Assembly: GCA_902774215.1 (NCBI GenBank)
Contig: CACYHU010000032.1
Coordinates: 1 to 50,101, forward strand
Origin: an uncultured Chloroflexota bacterium
GTDB lineage: Bacteria; Chloroflexota; Anaerolineae; Anaerolineales; Anaerolineaceae
Reading direction: 5' to 3'
Length of the DNA: 50,101 nt
Position 1 is the stretch's first letter; each line of letters starts with the position of its first letter. Of the stretch, positions 17,008 to 25,017 are shown piece by piece. The notes under the pieces were generated by a model. The model had not been told where the DNA came from. It worked only from the letters and a program-made list of their open reading frames with translations, and did not search any database. Made by a program: the position numbers and the translations under genes.

Positions 17008-18147
17008 TTAAAAATCAAATATCGTTTTCCGCTTACTCAGACAGTTCCGGATCGCTTCCTTTTCCTCTGCCTTCCACAACTCCAGCCCCTGATCCCATTT
17101 GCTGCGGTCCTGACCGGAGAGATGATTTTCCAGCCCGTAACGGGAAGACAGGTATCCGGCAAGATATCCGGTGTATTTTCCAGCACCGATCACATTTGTG
17201 TGTCCGGGATCATAGTAGTCATTCAGCTCATCGATACCGATTTCATCATACAATTCATTAAAATCTATCGCTGTATATCCTGACGCGGAAATAATTTCCG
17301 CCGCGCGGTTGAACAGCATACGGTCTTGTGCGGTTTCACAGTAAGGAGGCATGACAAACAGCAGATCGAACCCGTTTTCATCTGCTGTTCGGATCAGCGA
17401 TTTGAGAGCAGTTTCCGCGGAACTGCTGAGTTCCGTTGTTTTCTGAATTTTCGGGACCGAACCGTCCCGTTTCTGCGGCTGAATACCTGTCCTTACAAAA
17501 TATCCTTTTGTGCCGCTTTCGAATTCCCCGATGCTGCGGTAATGATAAGATCCTTCCCAGATATTCTGCCAGTTGTCATGGTATTTCATAATGTCGAAAT
17601 AGTATGGAACCTCAGCAAACAATCCTGTGTCGGGTTCACCGGTACCGCCATTTTCTATTAAATTGCCGGCAGGTACGATCCTCCCCCTGTTCCTGAAAAT
17701 CAGCTTCCAGCGGTTTATGGTTGAATAGGGCAGTGCATCCGAGACGGAGCGCAGCGCGGCTTCTTCGACAGTATCGCCGCTTTGCAGGATCGTGCGGAGA
17801 CTGATGATGACCAGAGAGGGAGATTGTGTTTTCAGCGCTTCGTCAAGCATATCTTCAAACATGGAGGCGCGCATCATACTTTTTCCGTAGGTATAGGAAG
17901 TGAAGCCGGCCTGTTCGTATGCTTTGAAAGGGATCCAGAAGGCGGTGGCGTCGCTGCTGCCAAAATAGAGAACATCAATGGTGTTTTTCGGCTCGGCATA
18001 ATAGCCCAGCATTCCCAGCCTTTCGTTGTTCCCTTCAATTGTGATCGACGGGCGCAGAATGCCGGATATGTGAAACAGCAGCACAAAAAAAATCAGCACA
18101 AATATCAGTGACTTGAAAATTAATACGGATCCTGTCCTGTTCATCAA
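17008..18147 (-). CDS. Membrane-anchored SGNH-like protein (DltD/AlgX role)
   Basis: A 379-residue protein with one N-terminal transmembrane helix (about 11-32) and an extracytoplasmic domain. VLYFGSSDATAFW (about 59-71) resembles the block I serine motif GSS/GDS of SGNH esterases, and YDPGHTN near 313-319 resembles the DxxH of block V. Proteins of this kind work with MBOAT acyltransferases, as DltD does with DltB or AlgX/AlgJ with AlgI, to put acyl groups on surface polymers. Its ATG overlaps the MBOAT stop by 4 bases. The polymer and acyl group are unknown. Confidence 0.75.
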   Translation of the reverse strand: MMNRTGSVLIFKSLIFVLIFFVLLFHISGILRPSITIEGNNERLGMLGYYAEPKNTIDVLYFGSSDATAFWIPFKAYEQAGFTSYTYGKSMMRASMFEDMLDEALKTQSPSLVIISLRTILQSGDTVEEAALRSVSDALPYSTINRWKLIFRNRGRIVPAGNLIENGGTGEPDTGLFAEVPYYFDIMKYHDNWQNIWEGSYHYRSIGEFESGTKGYFVRTGIQPQKRDGSVPKIQKTTELSSSAETALKSLIRTADENGFDLLFVMPPYCETAQDRMLFNRAAEIISASGYTAIDFNELYDEIGIDELNDYYDPGHTNVIGAGKYTGYLAGYLSSRYGLENHLSGQDRSKWDQGLELWKAEEKEAIRNCLSKRKTIFDF

Positions 18148-19679
18148 AAGCCCCTGTAAATAAAATCCGCCGGGTTATAGTCCGGACCGTATTTTCCGAA
18201 AACGATCACAGCAAAAAGCAGCATAAAATAAAGTACCCAGCGGAAGACGATCCCCTGTCGGTCGATTTTTTCACGGACGCTGCCGCTTTGCTGCAGAACG
18301 GATACGAGCAGTAGTATCAGCAGCCCGGCGAAAGTCAGAAAGACTTCCTTTTGGCTGAGGCCAAACTGACTGTAAGATCCGTCAAACAGGATCCAGGGAT
18401 TGTCTGCAGAAGTAAATCCAAGGCTGATGGCACGGAAGGCCGCTTTCAGACTGCCCGCACGGAAAAATATATTTCCAATAGAAACTAAAATGAATGTTCT
18501 GAGTATCTGAAAAAGACGCCAGCTGAAGGAAGATTCACGAACCTTAAAGAAAACCCGTAATTTTTTCCATAATGGTTCTCCCGTTTGTCCGAGAATGAGG
18601 CAGAGCCAGAACCAGAGCCCCCATCCGAAGATGTATTTATAGGCTCCGCCGTGCCATAATCCTGTAAGGAACCAGACACATAAGAGCGCCGCTCCGGTCG
18701 TGAGCCGGTCCGCGGCTTTTCTACCGATTTTTTGTGAAAGGGCTTTGCGTATATGTATAAAACGATAAGCATGCTGGATCGGGTAGAAGACATAATCCCG
18801 CATAAACGCGCCGAGGGTGATGTGCCAGCGCTGCCAGAATTCCCGGACAGAACGGGAAAAAAAGGGCGCCCGGAAATTTTCCGGCAGCTTTATTCCGAAA
18901 ACTTCCGAGGCTCCGATGATGATATCCATATATCCTGAAAAATCGGTATAAAGCTGCAGCATAAACAGTCCCGCGGCGATCCAGATGTAAAAACCATTGT
19001 ACACTTCCATATCACCATTGATCCCGTCAACGACAAGTGCCAGACGGGCGGAAAGAACCAGTTTTTTAAATAGTCCCCAGAGCATGCGCTGCAGTCCATG
19101 GGTAAAGTTTGTCCAGGAAAAAGCGTTTTCCCTGAACAGTGATTCTTTCAACTCTTCATAACGGGCTATCGGTCCGGAAGTGAGCTGCGGATAGTACGCA
19201 ATAAAAAGAGCCGATTTGAATATATTATGCTCGGGTTCTGTAATTTCCCGCCAGGTATCGGCCATCAACCCGACAGCCTGGAGCGTATAGAAGCTGATCC
19301 CTAACGGAACGGGCCAGTCCGGTATCCGGACAGAAGCGTTTAGGTGTGCGCGTGCCGCAATAGCATTCCAATGGAGGGCAAAGAAATTGCTGTACTTCAA
19401 AACCGCCAGCATGGACAGGTCAATAATGATGCCGCATATCAGGAATCCTTTTGCTTTTCCCGGATCTGTTTTTTTGAACCGGTGAATCTGCATACAGCAG
19501 GTATGTGTGACAATAATACAGCCGAGCAGAAAGATCCCTGTGATGGGAGGGCTGGAAAAGACAAAAAACAATATGCTGAACCCTAGTAAGCCGGTCCAGC
19601 GTATTTTTTGCGGCAGGATGTAATAACAGAGTATACATACCGCGAAGAAAACAAAAAATGAGAAAGACGTGAGGGTCAT
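18144..19679 (-). CDS. MBOAT family O-acyltransferase (AlgI/DltB-like)
   Basis: A 511-residue polytopic membrane protein with about ten or more hydrophobic segments. The MBOAT hallmark is clear: FFSRSVREFWQRWHITLGAFMRDYVFYP (about 257-284) and LTGLWHGGAYKYIFGWGLWF with the conserved active-site His near 344. It passes an acyl group across or at the membrane to a surface polymer. It overlaps the acyl-carrier gene upstream and the SGNH gene downstream by 4 bases each, so the three are made together. The ACP suggests a carrier-bound acyl donor like that of the dlt system. Confidence 0.9.
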   Translation of the reverse strand: MTLTSFSFFVFFAVCILCYYILPQKIRWTGLLGFSILFFVFSSPPITGIFLLGCIIVTHTCCMQIHRFKKTDPGKAKGFLICGIIIDLSMLAVLKYSNFFALHWNAIAARAHLNASVRIPDWPVPLGISFYTLQAVGLMADTWREITEPEHNIFKSALFIAYYPQLTSGPIARYEELKESLFRENAFSWTNFTHGLQRMLWGLFKKLVLSARLALVVDGINGDMEVYNGFYIWIAAGLFMLQLYTDFSGYMDIIIGASEVFGIKLPENFRAPFFSRSVREFWQRWHITLGAFMRDYVFYPIQHAYRFIHIRKALSQKIGRKAADRLTTGAALLCVWFLTGLWHGGAYKYIFGWGLWFWLCLILGQTGEPLWKKLRVFFKVRESSFSWRLFQILRTFILVSIGNIFFRAGSLKAAFRAISLGFTSADNPWILFDGSYSQFGLSQKEVFLTFAGLLILLLVSVLQQSGSVREKIDRQGIVFRWVLYFMLLFAVIVFGKYGPDYNPADFIYRGF

Positions 19680-19930
19680 GAGATGTGCTTTCCGATCATC
19701 TCAGCGAGAATATCAGCCATTTCACCGACATTTTTCATATTCAGAACGTCTTTCATATTGAAACGGACCCCGAATTCATCTTCGATTGCGCTGATCAGGA
19801 TGATGTGCGAGAGGGAATCCCAGTCTTCGATATCAGCCGCAGATGTGCTTTCGGACACCATGATGGTTTTATCGTCAAAAACATCCCGGAATATGCTGTT
19901 TAATTTTGTGAATATTTCATTTTTACTCAT
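19676..19930 (-). CDS. Acyl carrier protein
   Basis: An 84-residue acidic protein of the acyl carrier/phosphopantetheine-binding family. The attachment serine is in IEDWDSLSHI (DSL motif, Ser near residue 40), where phosphopantetheine is added. Sequence around it, followed by LISAIEDEFGVRF, is typical of carriers used outside fatty-acid synthesis. It is the first gene of the acp-MBOAT-SGNH unit. No dltA-like adenylation gene is next to it, so the enzyme that loads it is missing from this locus. No clear ribosome-binding site precedes the start. Confidence 0.85.
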   Translation of the reverse strand: MSKNEIFTKLNSIFRDVFDDKTIMVSESTSAADIEDWDSLSHIILISAIEDEFGVRFNMKDVLNMKNVGEMADILAEMIGKHIS

Positions 19931-20020
19931 GACGCATGTTCAGAGGATGACGCTGCGGACATTTGAATGCCGTTCTCAAGCGTCATAAAAAACTGTCATG
20001 TATGACCAGTCAATAAAATA

Positions 20021-20050
20021 ATATACCATAAAATTATATACCATAAAATT
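20021..20050. repeat. Exact 15-bp tandem duplication between divergent genes
   Basis: ATATACCATAAAATT occurs twice head to tail. It lies in the AT-rich gap between the acyl-carrier gene (minus) and the BMP gene (plus). Read on the minus strand each unit has a TATAAT-like or TATATT-like stretch, so it may bear on acyl-carrier gene expression. Confidence 0.7.
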
Positions 20051-20086
20051 CAGTGAACAGATGCTTTTTCTGTAAAAATCCAACCC

Positions 20087-20115
20087 TTGAAATTCGGTCA
20101 GTGTGCCGTTATAAT
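20087..20115 (+). promoter_or_regulatory. Strong sigma-70-type promoter of the BMP gene
   Basis: TTGAAA and a perfect TATAAT are spaced by exactly 17 bp. The start codon at 20172 lies about 57 bases further on. Confidence 0.75.
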
Positions 20116-20171
20116 TGCAGCGGTTGAATATTGGAATATCGATGGAAATCCTGAAGAAGAAAGGTGAAGAA

Positions 20172-21164
20172 ATGATGAAGAAGTTTTGGATTTTTCTGCT
20201 CACTCCTTTAATGCTGTTGTTCCCGGGGGCGGCTTCTGTCCGGGCTGAGGGTTTGAATGCTGTTCTGGTCGTAGCCGGGGCTTTCGGTGACCGCTCTTTC
20301 TATGACAGTTCAAAAGCCGGGCTTGACCGCCTGATCGCTGAAAAGGGTGTCAACGGTGTCACGATCGAATGCAATAATGAAAACCATGACACTCAGCTGC
20401 GCAATGCCGCGGAAAAAGCTGATGTTGTCATAGCGGTCGGCTGGGAATTTTATAATATCGAAGAGATCGCTCCGGATTATCCGGAGGTTAAGTTCATCTG
20501 GATCGACAATGCTTCCTATGAACCGGTCGATAACCTGCTGAACATTACTTATGCTCAGAATGAGGGTTCTTTTCTCGCCGGTTATATCGCAGCAGCTGTT
20601 TCCAAAAGCGGTATGGTCGGCGCGGTCGGCGGTGAAGATGCTGATACCATCAATGATTTTATTGTCGGCTATAAGCAGGGTGCCGAATATTACGGAAACG
20701 AAAATGGAAAGGAAATCAGCGTGGAAGTCAGCTACACCGACAGCTACGATGATCCTGCCCTGGGCAAAGACTGCGCAATTGCACTGAACGATAAAGGCGT
20801 TGATGTGATATTCAACATTGCTTCCGCAGCCGGTGATGGAATTTTTGAAGCCGGCGGTGAACGCGGTTTCTATGCAATCGGTGTTGACAGCGATCAGAAA
20901 TATATTGCTCCGGATGTTATTATTGCTTCCATGAAGAAGGAAGTCGGTGACTCCATTTTTGATGCTGTTTCAAAACTGGCTGACGGAGATGATTCACAGT
21001 TTGGCACTACCTGGGTCGCAGATATGGCCACCGGATATATCGGCATCGGTTATGGCGAATCCGATATGCCACAGCAGGTCCCGGATGAGGTCAAGGACTC
21101 CGCTGAAGTCATTGCCCGGAAAATAATTGACGGCGAGATCGTTGTGGAAACCACAAGAGGATAG
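20172..21164 (+). CDS. BMP-family (BmpA/PnrA/Med) substrate-binding protein
   Basis: A 330-residue exported binding protein. The start at 20172 is preferred to 20115 because 20115 lies inside the -10 box, while GAAGAAAGGTGAAG precedes 20172. A signal peptide ends VRAEG near residue 26 and has no lipobox. The mature part has GAFGDRSFYDSSKAGLD, FIWIDN, YAQNEGSFLAGYIAAAVSKSG and IGVDSDQKYI, all typical of the BMP family, whose best-known members (PnrA, BmpA) bind purine nucleosides. No permease or ATPase genes accompany it, so the transporter must lie elsewhere or the protein acts as a sensor. A promoter and a terminator make it a single-gene unit. Confidence 0.88.
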   Translation: MMKKFWIFLLTPLMLLFPGAASVRAEGLNAVLVVAGAFGDRSFYDSSKAGLDRLIAEKGVNGVTIECNNENHDTQLRNAAEKADVVIAVGWEFYNIEEIAPDYPEVKFIWIDNASYEPVDNLLNITYAQNEGSFLAGYIAAAVSKSGMVGAVGGEDADTINDFIVGYKQGAEYYGNENGKEISVEVSYTDSYDDPALGKDCAIALNDKGVDVIFNIASAAGDGIFEAGGERGFYAIGVDSDQKYIAPDVIIASMKKEVGDSIFDAVSKLADGDDSQFGTTWVADMATGYIGIGYGESDMPQQVPDEVKDSAEVIARKIIDGEIVVETTRG

Positions 21165-21226
21165 GTCCCGGCTGATCTTTTTCGTTTCCCGGTTATGAAT
21201 TGCAGCGCTTTGCGGCTTATTTGAGC

Positions 21227-21284
21227 AAGTCAGCAGGCAGTGAGCAGGGTTGTATACCGAGCCCGATGTCTGCTGACTTTTTTT
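21227..21284 (+). terminator. Terminator after the BMP gene
   Basis: AAGTCAGCAG pairs perfectly with CTGCTGACTT across a 33-base loop, and a run of T follows. It lies about 60 bases after the stop codon. Confidence 0.75.
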
Positions 21285-21296
21285 AAGATTAAAATA

Positions 21297-21313
21297 TTGG
21301 CATAAAACTTGCA
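21297..21313 (+). promoter_or_regulatory. Sigma-54-like promoter upstream of the sortase fusion
   Basis: TGGCATAAAACTTGCA (21298-21313) fits the -24/-12 consensus TGGCAYR-N4-TTGCA at every defined position. It is placed about 190 bases ahead of the start codon of the adhesin-sortase gene and directly after the upstream terminator. No rpoN or enhancer-binding regulator is in the window, so use of the site is unproven. A chance match is possible. Confidence 0.4.
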
Positions 21314-21338
21314 CTAAACAAAACAGGGGTTTAAGGAA

Positions 21339-21410
21339 GCAAAGACTTATGACAAGGCTCCAATGAAAAGGGCAGCTTTGCGGAAAGTGTACAGCCCGCT
21401 TCGCTTTTTT
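21339..21410 (+). promoter_or_regulatory. Leader with two competing stems (attenuator-like)
   Basis: GCAAAG (21339-21344) can pair with CTTTGC (21376-21381). The latter's end also belongs to GCGG, which can pair with CCGC (21396-21399) just ahead of a T-rich tract ending in six T. The two stems exclude each other, as in an attenuator. The stems are short and I recognise no known riboswitch class. Confidence 0.25.
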
Positions 21411-21502
21411 AGGAAGTGATCCCGGCGGCCGTTGATGAGAACGGTGCTTCCATAATAAAATTCAAACAGCATTCATCGCTGAATGCAAAACAGGGGGTCT
21501 TA

Positions 21503-24500
21503 ATGATATCTTCTCTTACTATTAAGAATTTAAATCGTTTTAAAACACCTGCGATGTTTATGGTGATCATGGTGACTGTGCTTTGCCTGCTTTGTGCTCA
21601 TGCAGGGCAGGTTCATGCCAGAGAATCGTACACGATCTCCGCTCCGGTGACTATTGAGAATGAAGTCGAATGGGGCAATAAGGATATCAATTATTCTTCT
21701 TCTTCAATCGAATCACCGGTGATCACGGTAAAAAGCGGCGGTGTTTTAAAAATCACAAAGGACAGCCACTTTCATCTGGAAACCTTTCGCGGCCTGACCG
21801 CAATAAAAGTGGAAGAAGGCGGAAAGCTGCTCATCGACAACAGCACTTTCGATGCCCCGAACGCTGCCAATGACGATGCTTTCATTCTCATTGACGGCGG
21901 AGAAATTCAGATCATAAAATCCAGTCTTAAGGGAACCAATACCAGCGCCAGCGGGAATTACCTGCGTGTCACCGGCGGATCCCTTACGATGGATTCTTCA
22001 AATGTCTCCGTTTCTGTAAATTCCTTTTCGGCTTCATATCCCGGGATCATCAGCACTGTCAATTCAGCGGTCCAGCTGAAGGATTCGTCATTTATGAATT
22101 GTGTTGTTTCCAAGGGCGGTGTCGTATCGGCTTTTGAGGATACTTCTTTTCACGCGGTGAACATCAAATCTGACGGAAACAGCAGCGCGCAGACGTTATC
22201 GGGAATGATTTTTGCCTGGAAGACGGATGTCGTTGTTGAAGGCGAATCGGATTTCGACGGGCGGAAAAAATCAGGAAATATGCTCAAACATATATATATC
22301 AACAGCGGAAGCCTTGAAATTGCTGACGGTTCAAAATTTCATGATAATATCGGCGCCGATGGAAGTGCGATTTATGCATTAACCTCAAATATCCGCATCG
22401 GAAACGTTCTTTTTACGGACAACAAATCAACAGCATCCCAGCAAGCTTGCGGGACAGTTTATATCAAAGGCGGAGATTTGACGCTGAACGGAACAAAATT
22501 TGAAAATAATACAGCCAAAATAGGCGGCGCCATATGCATGTTTTCATCAGGAACGAAAGGTTCCCAGTTCACGATCAATGATGCGCTCTTTGAAAAGAAC
22601 ACTGCACAATACGGCGGAGGGGCAATATACTTAAATACAGATCACAATCTTCAGCCGGAGCTCCGGATCAATTCAGCGGAATTTAAGGAAAATCAGAGTT
22701 CTACGAATCCGGGAGAAGCAGGTGCGATTTATGCCACAAATTCCGGTTATAGTTATGACAGAAAGGGTTGGGATATTTATATGAGCCGTGCTGTCTTCAA
22801 AGAGAATACAGGCGCCAGAGTTGGCGGAGCTATTGCCCTTTTTGAAGGAAGCTATTTGGAGATTTTACCCAGGAACGGAGCCGTAATTTTCGGTAATAAC
22901 ACAGTATCATCACCGGAAGAGACTCAGGATATTTATGTAAACGAACAAGGTGTTGATACCTATAAGCTTTCAGAGACCATGTTTAATGGTTATGATTTTG
23001 GATGGCAGGAAATTCCGGTGGATTTCAGTAGTAAAAGTTATTTTTATACAAATAAAGGCATGGTCATCAACGCGGATCCGACAGGCAGAAATTATTCCGG
23101 TGCAGCTGTTGTTTTTGAGAATAACAGCTCTCTTCCGGACCAATATGGATATACGTTAGGTGCCGGAGGAGCCGTAACTTTAGATTTTGCTTCACGGTTG
23201 TTCATCGGCGAAGATGCTGCGGACGAATTTACGATAAAGAAGATCTGGGACAATCAGGTCGTTGAATATGGGCTGAAAAAGGATCCCGCGGCATTTCTGG
23301 CATCGCTGAGGCTTTTTGCCAATGGTGACAGCTATGCATTGGGAGATCCCGTGCAGGTTGAAAAAACGACAGGAACTGACGGGAAAGACCACTATCTGTT
23401 CAGCTTTTCGGCGGATCCCGGAACCTTTGCCTCTGTCGAAGACGCCCATGATGATAAGTATCTTGTGACATTCAAGACACTCCCGAAATATATCGACGGG
23501 GAAGTGGTGACATACAGCGTGTCAGAGGTGACCGACGGAGATTATCTGCCTGAAGTTCGTGGAAGCATGGCGGAAGGCTTTGAGCTGACCAATAAACTGA
23601 ACCCTTATAACGATCCGCTCCCGGTACGGGTCGTCTGGAATGACAACAATAATTCTCACGGGGATCGTCCTGCTCCGGAAGATTATATGGCTTCACTGAT
23701 CCTGTATATAAACGAAGAAGCGGCCGATTGGGGTAATATCAGTCTGAGCGAAAAAACCACTGATGAATCCGGAACAGTTTCTTACCGGTTCACCGCTGAA
23801 AATATGCCGGACGCAGTGCTGCGCCTGAAGGATGCGGAAAATAATATCTATGAGATCACGCTGGAACATCTGCCGCGTTTCATAGCGGGAGTACGTCCCG
23901 AATATGCAGCCGGACAGCAGCCGCTGCCGAACTATCAGACGGATATCGAAGTATCCGATGGAATTACGGTTATCCTCAACACCTGGCAGGGACCTCAGCC
24001 GGGACCTCATCCGGAACCCCAGCCGGGACCTCATCCGGGATGGTCATTTTTCCGTCTTGATCCGGGGCTGAGAGAATTGCCGAAAACCGGTTTCTCCACA
24101 CGTTCATCGCAGGCGCTCCCGTCTGATGGGAAAGTGAAGACATATGAACCCGGCGGATTTACCATGATGATCCCTTCCATATCGGTAGAGGCTGAGATCG
24201 TCCGTGTACCGTTTGACGGCAGCAATTACCCGGTAGAAGGGCTTGAAAATAATGTGGGACTTTTGGATGGCTCTGACGCTCCGGGACAGGGACACAGTAT
24301 CCTTACCGGTCATAACCATCTGAACGCTGTCGCGGCCGGACCGTTTGCTTTGGTCAGTTCGCTCACGGAAGGGGACAGGATCTTTATCCTGAACGCTCGT
24401 GATGAGGTGCAGACATTTATTGTCTCGGCCAGCGATAAAATTGCTTATAATGATGTATCCGGATTTGAAGCAATCGTGAACCGCTATCCGAATGCCCTGA

Positions 24501-24595
24501 CGCTGCTGACCTGTGAAGATGAGGCTGAATCCGGCGGATACGCTGCACGGCGTGTCATCTCCGCCGTACTGTACGATTCAGAAGCAGCAGAGTAA
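21503..24595 (+). CDS. Giant surface protein: beta-helix adhesin with Cna-B-like domains, LPKTG motif and its own sortase domain
   Basis: A 1030-residue exported protein. The start at 21503 is chosen for its CAGGGGG ribosome-binding site and immediate signal sequence (hydrophobic run, then GQVHA); an earlier GTG at 21416 lacks one. Residues about 45-530 form a beta-helix with repeats like those of polymorphic outer-membrane proteins (GGAICMF, FENNTA, YGGGAIYLN, VGGAIALFEGS). About 570-840 hold two Cna-B-like stalk domains (IKKIWDNQ..., VRVVWNDNNNSHGDRP), then a Pro/Gly/His repeat. LPKTG lies at 859-863. It is followed by a sortase domain with the TGHNH motif (His937), TLLTCED (Cys1004) and Arg1016/1017. 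A sorting signal would normally end in a membrane helix and Arg tail; here a sortase domain stands in that place. Confidence 0.85.
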   Translation: MISSLTIKNLNRFKTPAMFMVIMVTVLCLLCAHAGQVHARESYTISAPVTIENEVEWGNKDINYSSSSIESPVITVKSGGVLKITKDSHFHLETFRGLTAIKVEEGGKLLIDNSTFDAPNAANDDAFILIDGGEIQIIKSSLKGTNTSASGNYLRVTGGSLTMDSSNVSVSVNSFSASYPGIISTVNSAVQLKDSSFMNCVVSKGGVVSAFEDTSFHAVNIKSDGNSSAQTLSGMIFAWKTDVVVEGESDFDGRKKSGNMLKHIYINSGSLEIADGSKFHDNIGADGSAIYALTSNIRIGNVLFTDNKSTASQQACGTVYIKGGDLTLNGTKFENNTAKIGGAICMFSSGTKGSQFTINDALFEKNTAQYGGGAIYLNTDHNLQPELRINSAEFKENQSSTNPGEAGAIYATNSGYSYDRKGWDIYMSRAVFKENTGARVGGAIALFEGSYLEILPRNGAVIFGNNTVSSPEETQDIYVNEQGVDTYKLSETMFNGYDFGWQEIPVDFSSKSYFYTNKGMVINADPTGRNYSGAAVVFENNSSLPDQYGYTLGAGGAVTLDFASRLFIGEDAADEFTIKKIWDNQVVEYGLKKDPAAFLASLRLFANGDSYALGDPVQVEKTTGTDGKDHYLFSFSADPGTFASVEDAHDDKYLVTFKTLPKYIDGEVVTYSVSEVTDGDYLPEVRGSMAEGFELTNKLNPYNDPLPVRVVWNDNNNSHGDRPAPEDYMASLILYINEEAADWGNISLSEKTTDESGTVSYRFTAENMPDAVLRLKDAENNIYEITLEHLPRFIAGVRPEYAAGQQPLPNYQTDIEVSDGITVILNTWQGPQPGPHPEPQPGPHPGWSFFRLDPGLRELPKTGFSTRSSQALPSDGKVKTYEPGGFTMMIPSISVEAEIVRVPFDGSNYPVEGLENNVGLLDGSDAPGQGHSILTGHNHLNAVAAGPFALVSSLTEGDRIFILNARDEVQTFIVSASDKIAYNDVSGFEAIVNRYPNALTLLTCEDEAESGGYAARRVISAVLYDSEAAE

Positions 24596-24603
24596 AGTCA
24601 AAA

Positions 24604-24792
24604 GGAGCTGCCGCAAAATATAATTTTGAAAAGCCATCGGGAGGGAGTGCTTCGCAGGGACGCGGAATAAACGTCTGTGGGAAGTTCTCCCGCCGGCAGG
24701 ACCTGCTGCCCGTTCACCATTGCAGAGCATTTGCTTTTGATGGTATTTCTGAAAAAGGCTGCCGTACACCATAAAAGATGTGCGGCAGCTCC
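24604..24792 (+). repeat. Repeat family 2, copy 2 (short form)
   Basis: Begins GGAGCTGCCGCAAAATATAA and matches the other copies up to GGAATAAACGTC. It then jumps to sequence shared only with the right end of copy 3 (CATTGCAGAGCATTTGCTTT and TGATGGTATTTCTGAAAA). It ends with TGCGGCAGCTCC, the exact reverse complement of its first bases. So this copy looks like an internally deleted element with intact 12-base terminal inverted repeats, as in a MITE. Confidence 0.8.
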
Positions 24793-24805
24793 TCCTTTAA
24801 TTTTC

Positions 24806-24840
24806 AACGACCCGCGCAGCTGTGCCCGGGTCGTTTTGTT
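24806..24840 (+). terminator. Stem-loop terminator after the sortase fusion and repeat
   Basis: AACGACCCG and CGGGTCGTT form a perfect 9-bp stem with TTGTT following. It is the first good terminator downstream of the adhesin-sortase gene. Confidence 0.6.
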
Positions 24841-25017
24841 ATATGTGGTGCAGTGAGATCTGTCTGGTACCGATCCATGTTCACCCTGTCGTATACAGTG
24901 CAGGCATTTAACCCGAATGACGGGTGCGGCCGGTACAGTCTGTACCATTTATTCAAGTACAGTTCTGCCCTGCCGGTTTTGCGGCAGCGTCAGAGCTGTA
25001 CCCGTGTGCTTTACAGA
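24841..25017. other. Non-coding gap between convergent genes
   Basis: No gene or RNA is recognised. It contains two small hairpins, GGTACAGTCTGTACC (about 24930-24945) and CTGCCGGTTTTGCGGCAG (about 24977-24994). The second could weakly end asnS transcripts read on the minus strand. Confidence 0.4.

Noticed and set aside
17008..18147. Calling this gene dltD outright
   Set aside because: The motifs fit a wider SGNH group and no dltA is present, so the specific name is not supported.
21325..21420. Possible cyclic-di-GMP riboswitch because of GCAAAG and CAAGGC-like stretches
   Set aside because: The conserved core order and the GGGACGCAAAGC block are not present.
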